Notes: a model not told the origin generated them from the sequence alone. A stretch of 64,000 nt of DNA from Bacteroidota bacterium (GCA_016124585.1 WGNL01000024.1:121710-185709); one strand, 5' to 3'. Positions 51,759 through 61,804 are shown, counted from the stretch's first letter. A program made the numbers and translations.

Positions 51759-54700
51759 TTAATTCATCAGGGTTACATCACCGTAGAGCTGTACTACCCG
51801 CCCATCGATGAACTCGACTTCCGCTTTCCAGACAAAAACACCCGGGTTCATCCGGTGGCCATCCAGTCGCCCGTCCCAGCCCATCGGTTCATCGTTGGGG
51901 TTGAAGTTTTCCCGCACAAATACTTTTTCCCCGAATCGGTCGAAAACCTGAAAGCGCTTGACGCTGCGCACGGAAGATGCCCTGGCGTAAATCGTGAACA
52001 GGTCATTGATGCCATCACCATTCGGTGAAAAGGAGTTGGGCACGTAGATGTCCAAATCCTTGGTTACACGAATATTCCGTTTGTCGGTCAGGGAGCAACC
52101 GTTTTTATCAAAAACGGTGAGGTAGTAATAGACGGATTTAAGCGGCTTTGCCCAAAAGTTAAGTTCAGTCAATTTTTGTACAGTATTGGATTGCCAAATG
52201 AAGGAATCAACGGGCGAGAAGCTGATGTCCGGGTTGATGAAAACACTATCGCCCAGTTCAATGGTCAGGTCTTCACCCAATTCCATGTACAATTCCTCAG
52301 GGGTTTCCAAGAAAAAGCTGGTATCCACCGTACAGCCATTGGCATCGAAAATTCGGATATTGTAAGTGCCTGGCGGCAAATTGTCAAAGGTAATTGGAGC
52401 TGGCAAAGGTTGGGAACCTTGCAATTGGGCTTTCACATCGCCTGCGCCACCCGTCCAGCCGAATATTTCAAAGTACCCATCGTCCACATCAAAACATCTT
52501 GGTGCGTTGAAATCAAAATCAGGGACAAAAAGGTCAGGCTCGGTGAGGGTGAAATTAGCGCTGGCCTTGCAACCTATGGCATCTGTGAGCGTGACGGTGA
52601 AGTCACCTGTTTTCAAATTTGTAATCTGTGGGGTCTGTTCGAGGTTCGACCATTCAAAATCAAATGGTGGGATGCCTGCCAGGGCATTCGCCAATAAAAC
52701 ACCGTTGCTGTCTTGAAAGCATTTCAACCCGAACCCGCTGCCGCCGCTGAGTACCTGAATTTCGGTTTCAGGTAGGTCTAGCGTTAGCTGAAATTCTGCG
52801 GTAGAGGTACATCCAAAACTGTTCGTGACAGTGACCGTGTAAAGTCCTTCGCTGCTCGTGTTGATGCTATTTGTAAGCTCGCCATTGCCCCAAAGTATTT
52901 CGGTAGCGTTTGTCACGGCTTTGAGAATGACGGTATCGTTTTCACAAAAATAAGGTTCACCATCAATGGAAAGTACGGGAACGATTTCAGTAGCTGGCAC
53001 CAGAATATTTCGATTGATGATGCATTCGCCAATATCAACCAGCACAGTGTATTCCGTGTCGGCATTTGGGTTGGGTATTTTGATTTTATGGCCATTGCCA
53101 ATGGTATTTCCGTTGCCATCCAGCCAAGTATAGCTTGCGTTTAAGCTATCAACGCTTAAGGTGTAGGTATTGTCACACTCAAAAATTAGGTCAATATCAT
53201 CTTGGAAATGTTGCACCGAAAACTGATGGTCAAGGCTCGTGACACAACTGTCAATTAAGCGAAAACAGTAATCGCCCAGCATGAAATTAGGTAGGGAGAG
53301 GGTAGAGTCCGGTACGTTGTAAGTGGCAAGCACAGTTCCGGGATTTTGGCAATCTACTTGCTCGATAACGAACGGCGGTTTGCCGCTTAGTATTTCAAAA
53401 GTCAAGGTGGTGCTACCAGCACCGTCGCAAAGCGTTCCACTAGATACATCAAAACTAAGCGTGTCAGCTTCGGGCACATCAACAATAACCGTATCTACTG
53501 GGCAGGCCGACCCTAAGGTGTAGAGGTAAACCGTATGCTGACCAGCTGCTACATTTACGAAGGTGAAGGGTGAGCCCAATTGGCTGGTAACAGGGCCTAC
53601 GGCATCCAAACTGTAATTGTCCTTGATGCTGTTTGGCCAAGTAATGTCAGCATTGTTGGCTGCTCCCCAAGCTTGCCACCCCGCCAAATCCATGGCGCCA
53701 GTTACTGTTATTGTTCCACTCCCAGGGCAGTTGCCAAAAGGGATGGCCTGTAAATCATAAACTGGAGCCGGTAGGTGCAAGTTTTTTACACCACAATGGT
53801 CAACTTCAGATAGTTGGTATTCACCGGGAATCAAACCTGTAATTGAATACGACTGACAACTGGCGGTCAAATCATCTGTGTCGATTAGCAGGGAAAAATT
53901 ATTGGGCCCTCCGGTAAGAAAGAACGGCCCCGTTTCTGGATTGATAACCAATTGATAAAGAGGTTGGCAAATGCCGCCGACCACACCATTATATAGATAG
54001 GTTTTCATGACTGGATTGACCGCTTTCCAGAAGCCCAAAGTGGCCGAAGCTTCAAATGTGCCGCAGTTTGGCAAGTTCAGCATGATTTTGTACTGCCCGG
54101 AATCTGGCACGTAGAAAAGCCCTGTATTGTTGCTGGATAAAACATTGTCGTTTTCATCCAAGAATACAAAAAGCCCACCAGCGCTATCCATTGGTCGGTC
54201 AGAGATAGCACCATTGTCACAATAAAAACGGTCAACGAGTTGTGCTTGAACGGAGTCACAACCTGGTTTCAATAACAAAATAACTGAATCACGGCAGACC
54301 ATTTGGTCAGCGCATCCGTCCTCAATTGCAAGTTCCCAATTGCCAGGAGTATTGCCAGTGAAAGTAATGGAGATACCGGAAGTATCCACCTGCTTGGTTT
54401 GGACAGGGCTACAAGTAAGGCATGTAACTTCAAAAGGCCAACTATCTGCATCAAAACCACCACTGCAACCGCCATTTGGAGTGAACATGGAAATGGAATT
54501 GTCCGTGCAAGAAGTTGGAGGGTCTTGTTCAAAAACTGGATATTTCTTTTGCTTGTAAATCGCATCGCTTTTATTGCCACAGGCGTCCACAACTTGGAAA
54601 AGGTAGAAACTGGCATTTATCGGTAATCCAGTCAATTCATTTGTGTTGCTGGAAGTGATGATATTGTCCGGAGAAATATAATTGAAGGTGAAAGGAGGAA

Positions 54701-55529
54701 TGCCATTTTGCACCTCTCCCAGAATGGCAGTTCCATCAGTAAAATTTGTGCAAATAGAAAGTACTGAAGGCCGAATTACAACTGTTTTGCTAAAGTTTGT
54801 ACATCCATCACTTACGGTTAGGGACATGGAACACCCCCATTGAGATTGTGGGAAGACGCCATTTGTATTAGAAAAACTTCCATTAGAACTGTTGAGGGTG
54901 TAAAGATAGCTGCCATTGCCACCTGTAACTGACAAAACATGAAGCTGCCCATCAACGCCAACTTCAAAAATGAAATTTGATATAGTGTTACCACCAGCTT
55001 GGCAGGTTTCCACGGAAAAATTGCCGCAAGCATCAGTCACTTTTACCCAATAATTAGTGCCACTCGAAATATTGGTAAAAGTTGGGTTGTTGGCTGGTGT
55101 GTTGTTTTGGTACGGCCCCCCCAACCCTGCTGTTGAAATGGCAAAAGTCAATGGTGCAGCACCACCCGTGACGACTGCTTGTACTGCACAACTTCCACAC
55201 ACCAAGTTTAAATCTGGGCTTTGGTAGTTTCCACCAACAGTTATTGTTTGGGTAGCAGATGAGCCATTTCCGCCATCTGTCACTGTGATGGTATAGTCGC
55301 AAGGTGCTAGATTATTGAAATTCGAGACCTGTTGGGTGATTGGTTGAGTAAGGCAGGAACTGGTGAGTTGATAGTTCAAGGTGCCAGTGCCACCTGTGGC
55401 ACTTATTTGAATGCTACCATTGGAAGAACAAGTTGCGTCTGTGATTTGATAAGTAAAACTGACTTGTGCACTAACAAAAGAAACTGCTAATAAAAATAAG
55501 CCTACGGCTATAAATGATTTGAAATTCAT
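51759..55529 (-). CDS. Type IX secretion cargo, SprB-like repeats and CHU_C tail
   Basis: 1256 residues with an N-terminal signal peptide (SFIAVGLFLLAVSFVSAQ). The body is a run of beta-sandwich repeats with recurring patterns such as ITVTDGGNGSSATQTITV and ADCxGC-like ends; two SprB-type repeats near the C-terminus read LKTGDFTVTLTDAIGCKASA and LPPGTYNIRIFDANGCTVDT. The last 85 residues are the gliding-motility C-terminal domain (VPNSFSPNGDGINDLF, then FQVFDRFGEKVFVR and WDGRLDGHRMNPGVFVW), the type B sorting signal of the type IX system. Expected on the cell surface or released. Ligand unknown. Confidence 0.92.
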   Translation of the reverse strand: MNFKSFIAVGLFLLAVSFVSAQVSFTYQITDATCSSNGSIQISATGGTGTLNYQLTSSCLTQPITQQVSNFNNLAPCDYTITVTDGGNGSSATQTITVGGNYQSPDLNLVCGSCAVQAVVTGGAAPLTFAISTAGLGGPYQNNTPANNPTFTNISSGTNYWVKVTDACGNFSVETCQAGGNTISNFIFEVGVDGQLHVLSVTGGNGSYLYTLNSSNGSFSNTNGVFPQSQWGCSMSLTVSDGCTNFSKTVVIRPSVLSICTNFTDGTAILGEVQNGIPPFTFNYISPDNIITSSNTNELTGLPINASFYLFQVVDACGNKSDAIYKQKKYPVFEQDPPTSCTDNSISMFTPNGGCSGGFDADSWPFEVTCLTCSPVQTKQVDTSGISITFTGNTPGNWELAIEDGCADQMVCRDSVILLLKPGCDSVQAQLVDRFYCDNGAISDRPMDSAGGLFVFLDENDNVLSSNNTGLFYVPDSGQYKIMLNLPNCGTFEASATLGFWKAVNPVMKTYLYNGVVGGICQPLYQLVINPETGPFFLTGGPNNFSLLIDTDDLTASCQSYSITGLIPGEYQLSEVDHCGVKNLHLPAPVYDLQAIPFGNCPGSGTITVTGAMDLAGWQAWGAANNADITWPNSIKDNYSLDAVGPVTSQLGSPFTFVNVAAGQHTVYLYTLGSACPVDTVIVDVPEADTLSFDVSSGTLCDGAGSTTLTFEILSGKPPFVIEQVDCQNPGTVLATYNVPDSTLSLPNFMLGDYCFRLIDSCVTSLDHQFSVQHFQDDIDLIFECDNTYTLSVDSLNASYTWLDGNGNTIGNGHKIKIPNPNADTEYTVLVDIGECIINRNILVPATEIVPVLSIDGEPYFCENDTVILKAVTNATEILWGNGELTNSINTSSEGLYTVTVTNSFGCTSTAEFQLTLDLPETEIQVLSGGSGFGLKCFQDSNGVLLANALAGIPPFDFEWSNLEQTPQITNLKTGDFTVTLTDAIGCKASANFTLTEPDLFVPDFDFNAPRCFDVDDGYFEIFGWTGGAGDVKAQLQGSQPLPAPITFDNLPPGTYNIRIFDANGCTVDTSFFLETPEELYMELGEDLTIELGDSVFINPDISFSPVDSFIWQSNTVQKLTELNFWAKPLKSVYYYLTVFDKNGCSLTDKRNIRVTKDLDIYVPNSFSPNGDGINDLFTIYARASSVRSVKRFQVFDRFGEKVFVRENFNPNDEPMGWDGRLDGHRMNPGVFVWKAEVEFIDGRVVQLYGDVTLMN

Positions 55530-55758
55530 GAGATACTTGTGTCTTATGTTCCGAAATACGGTTGAGTGTAAATCTAATATCTTAATGCCTCAATGAGTTG
55601 GTTTTGTTTGCCATTTGGAAGATTTTTAGGCTGAAATGGTAACCATTATGAAGGGTAGGAGATGACGTTGGCTTTCAGACAAAGCCTTCTTACCAATTTT
55701 TTTGCCAGTAACCGTGAATTCTGAAATTGTGGGAATTTATTAACATATAAACTGGGCT

Positions 55759-56517
55759 TTAAATCCGCTCCATCGACTGTTCGGGAAGCCAGCCTAACTC
55801 ACCATTTTCTAATCTGACCTGCCACCAACCATTTATATTTTCTATTTGTTGGAGCTTGACTCCTTCAACTAACGTCATTATTTCTTGTGAACTATCTTCT
55901 GGCTCAGCCCTCAAAATAGCCGATTTTTGTAGCAAAATGGCTTGTTGGGTATTCTTTTCAAAGCAAACTCGGCTGATGGCCAATGAAAACGGAAGTATGC
56001 TCATCAACAGCAATGCAATCCCAGCCAAAAGTCCCCATTTTCGCTGAGCACGATTTTTACCTAAAATCCACATCGCCAGACCGCTAAATCCCAGCCACCA
56101 AAGTACTAGCCCAACTATGCCCATTTTGTTTGTTGAAATGGCAAGACGAGCAGATTGCCACCATTTCACGAGAAAAAATGGTGGGAGAGGCTCAATTTCC
56201 ATGGCCAATTTCGAATGTAGGAAATCAAGGTTTTGTTTGATTTCGGCATTTTCGGGGGCTAAAATCAAGGCACGTTCGTAATGCAATATGGCCCGTCCAG
56301 GGCTGCCTTTTTTGTACCAGGCATTGCCAAGGTTGTACTCCAATTCCGGCGCTCGATAACCGGAATCCAGTAGTTGTTCATAGATTTTGATAGCCTTCGC
56401 ATAATCCTGTTCTTGGTATGCTTTGTTTCCTTCGGCAAAAATTCTTGCCTCGTCTTCAGCCCGTAGGTAAGTGAGCAGCGACGACCAAAATAGGACTCCC
56501 AACAATATCCGATTCAT
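55759..56517 (-). CDS. BatE-like TPR/SH3 membrane protein
   Basis: 252 residues. Signal-like N-terminus, two TPR motifs (about 25-95: EGNKAYQEQDYAKAIKIYEQ, LEYNLGNAWYKKGSPGRAIL), two membrane helices (about 135-155 and 165-185), then an SH3b-like domain (ILRAEPEDSSQEIMTLVEG, GWWQVRLENGELGWLPEQS). This order matches BatE of the Bacteroidota aerotolerance (Bat) clusters, which normally sit with MoxR and DUF58 genes. Here the only DUF58 gene is 3.4 kb away on the other strand and no MoxR is seen, so membership in a Bat system is inference. Confidence 0.8.
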   Translation of the reverse strand: MNRILLGVLFWSSLLTYLRAEDEARIFAEGNKAYQEQDYAKAIKIYEQLLDSGYRAPELEYNLGNAWYKKGSPGRAILHYERALILAPENAEIKQNLDFLHSKLAMEIEPLPPFFLVKWWQSARLAISTNKMGIVGLVLWWLGFSGLAMWILGKNRAQRKWGLLAGIALLLMSILPFSLAISRVCFEKNTQQAILLQKSAILRAEPEDSSQEIMTLVEGVKLQQIENINGWWQVRLENGELGWLPEQSMERI

Positions 56518-56549
56518 AATTTTAAGTTTAAAAATAGCTTTCCGCCATT

Positions 56550-56999
56550 TTACTTAAATCGTTCATTTTCAAGCCTTTCTAAATATTCCATGCAAACCAA
56601 ATCATCTGCATCCCCGCTTGGAGATGCGCTGAACCATGCTGCCAATATTTCTTTTGCCACCTGCTCCGAAATACTTCGAAGACTCATGGCAAGCACGTTT
56701 GCATCGTTCCATTTTCTTGCACCTGAAGCTGTTTCAGCATCGTTGCAGAGAGCGGCCCGAATGCCCTTCACCTTGTTGGCGGCCAAGCAGACCCCAGTAC
56801 CAGTCCAACAGAAAAGTACACCCATATCGGCAATACCAGTTGCTACCTTGACAGCTACTTCAGAGGCCACCTTTGGCCAAGGCGCATTCTCTTTTTCAAA
56901 AGCGCCAAAACGTACCACCTCGTGCCCCATTTTTTGCAATTCCAAAGCCACCATTTTGGGCAGGAGGCTTTCCATGTCTGTTCCGATAGCGATTTTCAT
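56550..56999 (-). CDS. rpiB: RpiB/LacAB-family sugar-phosphate isomerase, variant active site
   Basis: 149 residues from MKIAIGTDMESLLPKMV; the 67 open codons upstream overlap the divergent gene and are not family-like. Fold and key loop fit RpiB: GVLFCWTGTGVCLAANKVKG aligns with the C-G-T-G-I-G loop and ANKVxGIRAAL, and NDANVLAMSLRSIS is conserved. Two departures: the loop is CWTGTG, and the N-terminal GSDHAG-type motif reads GTDMES, so the usual histidine is missing. It may isomerise a substrate other than ribose 5-phosphate. Confidence 0.8.
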   Translation of the reverse strand: MKIAIGTDMESLLPKMVALELQKMGHEVVRFGAFEKENAPWPKVASEVAVKVATGIADMGVLFCWTGTGVCLAANKVKGIRAALCNDAETASGARKWNDANVLAMSLRSISEQVAKEILAAWFSASPSGDADDLVCMEYLERLENERFK

Positions 57000-57168
57000 T
57001 GGTAAACAAATTGAAAATTTGCTCGTAAAAGCCGCACCTGTTTTGATGTGGCTTCGCAAAATTCGTTGGAAAGCTGCCAAATCAAAGGCTTTTGACAAAA
57101 AAAGCGAAAAAAAGCCCAAATTTGCATCCTTTTTCAAAAATGTATTTTTTTCAAAAAAATATTGGACA

Positions 57169-58233
57169 ATGACAAATGGCCATCCACTCATCGCTGGCAT
57201 TCAGCAAATTGGCATCGGAAACCTCGATGTACATGCCACATGGCGCTGGTACAGGGAGCACCTCGGTTTCGATGTGCCAGTTTTTGAAGAAGCCGCAGAA
57301 GCCAAACTCATGCTGCCATACACAGGAGGCAAACCTCGTAGTCGCCATGCTGTACTAGCCCTCAATATGCGGGGCGGTGGTGGTCTAGAAATTTGGCAGT
57401 ACACTTGCCGTACACCACAACCGGCTGAATTTCAACCGCTTGTAGGCGATCTTGGCATCTACATCATGAAGATAAAATCTGCTGATGTGCCCGCTACACA
57501 TTGTTTTTTAATGAAAAAAGGCGCTGAAATCTTGGGTGAAATAACAAGAAACCCAGCCGGACAGCAGCATTTTTACCTCAATGACCCCTACGGCAATTTG
57601 ATTGAGGTAGTGGAGGGAAACAGTTGGTTCACTGACAGTGACCGTACCATGGGCGGGGTTTTCGGCTGTACCATTGGGGTGAGCAATATCGAAAAGTCCC
57701 TGCATTTCTATAAAAAAGTGCTAGGTTGCGACACCGTCATTTTTGATGAGAGTGCCAATTTTGAAGACCTTGCATGTTTGCCTGGAGGTGAGGCTCCCGC
57801 CCGCCGTGTGTTGCTTCGCCACAGCCAACCAAGGCAAGGGGCTTTTTCAAAGCTCTTGGGTGAAAGTGAGATCGAACTGATTGAGGTGAAAAATCGGAAA
57901 CCCCGTAAAATATTTCAAGATCGCTATTGGGGTGACCTTGGTTATATTCACCTCTGCTTCGATATTTCGGGTATGGATGAAATGAAGGAGCGCTGCGAAT
58001 CTTCTGGTTTTCCCTTTACGGTGGACAGTGACAATAGTTTCGACATGGGTGAAGCGGCAGGCCGATTCAGCTACGTAGAAGACCCTGACGGCACACTTAT
58101 TGAATTTGTGGAGACCCATAAAGTGCCAATTCTTAAAAAAATTGGCTGGTACTTGGACCTGCGAAAGCGCCAACCTGGCAAACCACTCCCTAACTGGATG
58201 GTGAAAGCCTTAGGGCTAAATCGTGTGAAGTGA
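57169..58233 (+). CDS. Two-domain VOC (glyoxalase/dioxygenase-fold) protein
   Basis: 354 residues from MTNGHPLIAGIQQIGIG. The frame is open another 193 codons upstream but that part is antisense to the isomerase gene. Two VOC repeats: domain 1 (about 8-160) with NLDVHATWRWYREHLGF and YLNDPYGNLIEVVEG; domain 2 (about 165-330) with FGCTIGVSNIEKSLHFYKKV and YVEDPDGTLIEFVETHK. Both have the metal-ligand Glu in LIEVVE and LIEFVE. Probable metal-dependent enzyme on a small substrate; reaction unknown. Divergent from rpiB across 169 bp. Confidence 0.82.
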   Translation: MTNGHPLIAGIQQIGIGNLDVHATWRWYREHLGFDVPVFEEAAEAKLMLPYTGGKPRSRHAVLALNMRGGGGLEIWQYTCRTPQPAEFQPLVGDLGIYIMKIKSADVPATHCFLMKKGAEILGEITRNPAGQQHFYLNDPYGNLIEVVEGNSWFTDSDRTMGGVFGCTIGVSNIEKSLHFYKKVLGCDTVIFDESANFEDLACLPGGEAPARRVLLRHSQPRQGAFSKLLGESEIELIEVKNRKPRKIFQDRYWGDLGYIHLCFDISGMDEMKERCESSGFPFTVDSDNSFDMGEAAGRFSYVEDPDGTLIEFVETHKVPILKKIGWYLDLRKRQPGKPLPNWMVKALGLNRVK

Positions 58234-58335
58234 TTTAGTCTTGCGGGTTTGGTGCTTTTAGCTTCAATAGTCATTGGCTGTTGGCTTTGCTGGGTGATTT
58301 TTTCGCCGAGAAATTGGACACCGAACTTTTGCAGT

Positions 58336-59073
58336 ATGCCTGAATTCCTAGAAAAAGGCCTTTTTGATGAGAACAGCCATCCTGATGGTGATTTTGAGTT
58401 TTACCGTGATTTTTTCAACGGAGAACAGGCCGAAGCATTTGTTGAAATCCTCAAAGAGAACAAGGTTGTTTACAAATTAGAGAAAAGCCAGACGCTGCTG
58501 GATGCTTCTATCACAGGTCATGGCTTGATGCCCTTCGCTGTATTGAAATTGAGGGCAACGGATTTCAGCAGGGTCAACCAACTCTTGGAGGAAAACGCCC
58601 GCAACGACCACCATTTTATTGCCAACCACTATTTCCACGATTACAAAGCCACAGAGCTACTTGATGTGGTTCAGAAACCCGACGAATGGACGCCGGAAGA
58701 TGTAGCCGTTGCACGGCATTTGCTTGATAAACAGGGTGTTACAATTCCTCAAGAACAAGTTGAAAATTTTAGGCAACAGCGGATTGAAACGCTGAGGGAA
58801 GGTAAAAAAGCTTCGCAAACTTGGGTCGTCACCTATGTGCTTTTTGTTTTAGTGGGGGCTTTCCTTTTAAGTCCATTCTTCGTTATCGGTGGTATCGGAA
58901 TGGGCTGGTATTATTGGCAGGACAAGACTGTTGACACGGAAGGCAACAAGTATTTTACCTTCGATGAACCCTCCAGAAACACTGGGCAAGTAATTTTTTA
59001 CCTTGGCTGGGTTTTCTTGGCAGCCAGCATTTTTTTCTGGGCATATTTGCCGAGTAATGTTCGGCTGTTTTAA
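58336..59073 (+). CDS. Small membrane protein with DUF2007-like N-terminus
   Basis: 245 residues from MPEFLEKGLFDENSHPDGDF. The N-terminal 85 residues (FYRDFFNGEQAEAFVEILKE, LKLRATDFSRVNQLLEENA) look like the small DUF2007-type signal-transducing domain, which I hold only weakly. The C-terminal part has two membrane helices (TWVVTYVLFVLVGAFLLSPF and VIFYLGWVFLAASIFFW) with a cytoplasmic-type loop between them. Function unknown. Starts 102 bp after the VOC gene in the same direction. Confidence 0.65.
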   Translation: MPEFLEKGLFDENSHPDGDFEFYRDFFNGEQAEAFVEILKENKVVYKLEKSQTLLDASITGHGLMPFAVLKLRATDFSRVNQLLEENARNDHHFIANHYFHDYKATELLDVVQKPDEWTPEDVAVARHLLDKQGVTIPQEQVENFRQQRIETLREGKKASQTWVVTYVLFVLVGAFLLSPFFVIGGIGMGWYYWQDKTVDTEGNKYFTFDEPSRNTGQVIFYLGWVFLAASIFFWAYLPSNVRLF

Positions 59074-59089
59074 ACTCAAATCTTCAATT

Positions 59090-59812
59090 GTGAAGCGCAT
59101 CAACGTATGGTCGAGTCCTCGTAATATTAGCACTGCTTTTATGTACAGTTTTGCGCAGCGAAACGACACAATAGTCGTGGATGAGCCGCTGTACGCCCAC
59201 TATCTTTCAAAAACTGACTCAGAAGCTAGTCACCCTGGTACCTTGGAGGTGCTGAATTCGCAACAACAAGATGGGGAACTCGTGATTCGAGATGTTATTT
59301 TTGGAGAATATCCTAAGCCAGTCGCCCTGTTCAAACAGATGACGCACCACCTCATTGAAATCAACTGGGAATTCTTGCTCCGAACAGAAAATGTAATGCT
59401 TATCCGCAATCCAAGGGAAATAATTGCCAGCTACGCTAAAGTCATTCCCAACCCGACCATGCAGGATATTGGCGTAGAAAAACAATTGGAAGTTTACAGT
59501 TATTTGTTCCAAAACGACAGTCTTGCAGCGGTGGTAGATGCTCGTGAATTGCTGTTGAATCCCCAGAGCGTGCTGGGCCAACTTTGTGGGCAACTGGGGT
59601 TGGATTTTGATGAAAATATGCTGAAATGGCAGCCCGGCACTCGACCTGAGGATGGTGTCTGGGCTAAATATTGGTACGAAAATGTACACCGTTCGAGTGG
59701 TTTTCAGCCATTTAGCGAAAAAAAGGTAAGCTTGTCGCCGAAACTTGAGGCACTAGCCGAACGTTGCCAACCGTTTTATGAAAAGCTCTACCAAATTGCC
59801 CTGAAAGCCTGA
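59090..59812 (+). CDS. Sulfotransferase-like protein
   Basis: 240 residues from a GTG start (VKRINVWSSPRNISTAFMYS); an ATG-type start further upstream would overlap the preceding gene by up to 71 bp. The loop SSPRNISTAFMYSFAQRNDT and the segment VVDEPLYAHYLSKTD fit sulfotransferase-like proteins common in Bacteroidota, and MLIRNPREIIASYAKVIPN is the usual nucleotide-binding (PAPS-type) second motif. Substrate unknown. Followed 86 bp later by the DUF58 gene. Confidence 0.75.
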   Translation: MKRINVWSSPRNISTAFMYSFAQRNDTIVVDEPLYAHYLSKTDSEASHPGTLEVLNSQQQDGELVIRDVIFGEYPKPVALFKQMTHHLIEINWEFLLRTENVMLIRNPREIIASYAKVIPNPTMQDIGVEKQLEVYSYLFQNDSLAAVVDARELLLNPQSVLGQLCGQLGLDFDENMLKWQPGTRPEDGVWAKYWYENVHRSSGFQPFSEKKVSLSPKLEALAERCQPFYEKLYQIALKA

Positions 59813-59898
59813 TGTTTGTGTCAAGGAAAAGCCAATGCTGCAACAGTTTGGGCAGCCCAGCGTTCTTTTGACTTTAAACTTTTTATTTTCCTTCAAAA

Positions 59899-60828
59899 AT
59901 GGTTTTACTCGACAACTACCAAGTCCGCAACATCGGCAACCTCGAACTACTGGCCAAGCAGGTGGTGGAGGGGTTCATTATTGGCCTTCACAAGTCGCCG
60001 TTTCATGGGTTTTCGGTAGAGTTTGCGGAACATCGGCTTTACAACCCAGGTGAAACGACCAAGGATATCGACTGGAAAGTTTTTGCCCGTACCGACCGGA
60101 TGTACACCAAAAAATTTGAGGAGGAAACCAACCTACGTTGCCAAATTGTAGTGGACGCAAGTTCTTCCATGTACTTTCCAGAGGTGACCAAAGAGAGCGA
60201 GAACTACACCAACAAACTGCGTTTTTCGGCGCTTGCTGCTGCTGCTTTGATGAATTTGTTGATGAAACAGCGGGACGCCTTTGGCCTCACTATTTTTGAT
60301 GATGCAGTTAAAATGCACACCCGCTGCAAGGCGGCTACTTCGCATTACCGTCTGCTGTTGACTTACCTTCAACAGCTCATTGAAAATCCTGAACACAACC
60401 GGACGACTGCTGCGGCAAAGACCTTACATCAGATAGCGGAGAGCATCCACAAGCGCTCGCTAGTAGTTATTTTCAGCGATATGTTTGAGCACGGTGAAAA
60501 CGCCGAGGCCCTTTTTTCGGCACTTCAGCATTTGAAACATGCTAAACACGAAGTCATTCTTTTTCATACCGTGGACAAGTCCCTGGAGATTGATTTTGAA
60601 TATGAAAACCGGCCTTACCTATTCATTGACATGGAGACAGGCGAGCAACTTCGGCTTCAACCCAACCAGGTAAAGGAAAACTACGTTAAACAAGTAGCTG
60701 CATTTAAAGCGGATTTGCGCATGAAGTGCATGCAGTACAAGGTTGATTTCGTGGAAGCGGACATTAACGAAGGCTTCAGGCCCATCTTGCAGGCTTGGTT
60801 AGTGAAAAGGTCGAAGATGCGGGTATAA
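59899..60828 (+). CDS. DUF58 / vWA-like protein
   Basis: 309 residues, DUF58 family, the usual partner of MoxR AAA+ ATPases. The N-terminal block GFIIGLHKSPFHGFSVEFAE and YNPGETTKDIDWKVFARTDR is diagnostic. A vWA metal-binding (MIDAS-like) motif is VDASSSMYF, and a second half contains LVVIFSDMFEHGENAEALFS. No MoxR gene is next to it in this window. Probably a metal-ion-dependent adaptor for protein remodelling. The MbnP-like gene starts 16 bp downstream. Confidence 0.85.
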   Translation: MVLLDNYQVRNIGNLELLAKQVVEGFIIGLHKSPFHGFSVEFAEHRLYNPGETTKDIDWKVFARTDRMYTKKFEEETNLRCQIVVDASSSMYFPEVTKESENYTNKLRFSALAAAALMNLLMKQRDAFGLTIFDDAVKMHTRCKAATSHYRLLLTYLQQLIENPEHNRTTAAAKTLHQIAESIHKRSLVVIFSDMFEHGENAEALFSALQHLKHAKHEVILFHTVDKSLEIDFEYENRPYLFIDMETGEQLRLQPNQVKENYVKQVAAFKADLRMKCMQYKVDFVEADINEGFRPILQAWLVKRSKMRV

Positions 60829-60844
60829 CGGTTTCTGGTTTCAA

Positions 60845-61750
60845 ATGTGGAATGTGCTAAGCCTTGGAATACAAAACTTCGACCCTCCTAAACTACACAT
60901 CGTGCGATTATTCATTTTTTTCTTCATAATCCTACTGTTAGTTGGTTGTTACGAGCCAAAAAGTGGTTGTCTTGACCTAGATGCTACCAACTATGATGCA
61001 AGTGCTGACGACCAGTGTCCAACTTGCTGCAAGTACCCTAAACTTTCTCTTCAAGTCCAACATTACGTTACACCGCCAAGCATGCCCGATACTTCCTATT
61101 CGATGAAATATGCGACGAAGTACCAGTCAACATTTGACACTAATGATTTTTTCTTTATTGACCGTGGGCGGTTTTTCATTTCAGATGTGAAATTGGTGAG
61201 AACGACTGGCGAAGAAGTTGGTGTCATGGACTCAGTTTGGCTGCCTACCAAAACAGCCGACTCAATTTTTCTGGAAAACAATTTTTCTAAACACGACCGG
61301 GACATTTTTCAGGCAGCAACCTTAGGTACTGTAAGAACTGTCGGCATGTTTTCGAGAGTAAAATTCACATTAGGATTGCCACAAATCGTATTGGATACCG
61401 TGCCGATTGATTCTGTAAAAACGGGAAATGCGCTGGCGGTAAAAAATGATACGCTGAGCTATGATTCACTCACAGGAATTATCCCTAATCACTTGATTTT
61501 CAGGCCAGATACCTTGGATGATACCGTGCCGATTGATTTTCGTTTTTATGTACCCAAACAATTATCACTCGATTTTGCACAACCTGTTTCCGTGGAACGT
61601 GGTTTCAATATTAAATTGGTAATTCGTTTGGATTATACGGCCCTATTCAGGGACGTTGATTTTAAACATGACACGCCCGATATGATGCGTACAAAAATTG
61701 ACAGCCAGCTAACCAATGGGTTTTCTGTGGTGTCCATCAAACTGGAATAG
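60845..61750 (+). CDS. Divergent MbnP-like lipoprotein
   Basis: 301 residues; lipobox LLVGC after a long hydrophobic signal. The mature protein begins with a cysteine-rich EF-hand-like loop (GCLDLDATNYDASADDQCPT), seen in many Bacteroidota surface proteins. The following segment FFIDRGRFFISDVKLVRTTG matches the start of MbnP-family domains, and the order of blocks is similar to the next gene. However I find no counterpart of the tryptophan block (HFWSDWGSYIF) seen in that gene. Likely paralogue with a changed or lost metal or cofactor site. Near an MbnH-type gene. Confidence 0.65.
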   Translation: MWNVLSLGIQNFDPPKLHIVRLFIFFFIILLLVGCYEPKSGCLDLDATNYDASADDQCPTCCKYPKLSLQVQHYVTPPSMPDTSYSMKYATKYQSTFDTNDFFFIDRGRFFISDVKLVRTTGEEVGVMDSVWLPTKTADSIFLENNFSKHDRDIFQAATLGTVRTVGMFSRVKFTLGLPQIVLDTVPIDSVKTGNALAVKNDTLSYDSLTGIIPNHLIFRPDTLDDTVPIDFRFYVPKQLSLDFAQPVSVERGFNIKLVIRLDYTALFRDVDFKHDTPDMMRTKIDSQLTNGFSVVSIKLE

Positions 61751-61804
61751 CTGTATTTTTGTTACAAACTACGTTGTGCCAAGAACCACAAACCAAATTC
61801 TGTT

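Noticed and set aside
55530..55758. 229 bp gap between the CHU_C gene and the BatE-like gene
   Set aside because: Looked for a promoter or hairpin; only weak matches (TATTTCGG for the -7 box) and nothing I can support.
56590..57168. 193-codon N-terminal extension of the VOC protein
   Set aside because: It is antisense to the RpiB-family gene and adds no VOC-like sequence; the ATG at 57169 begins the family-like region.
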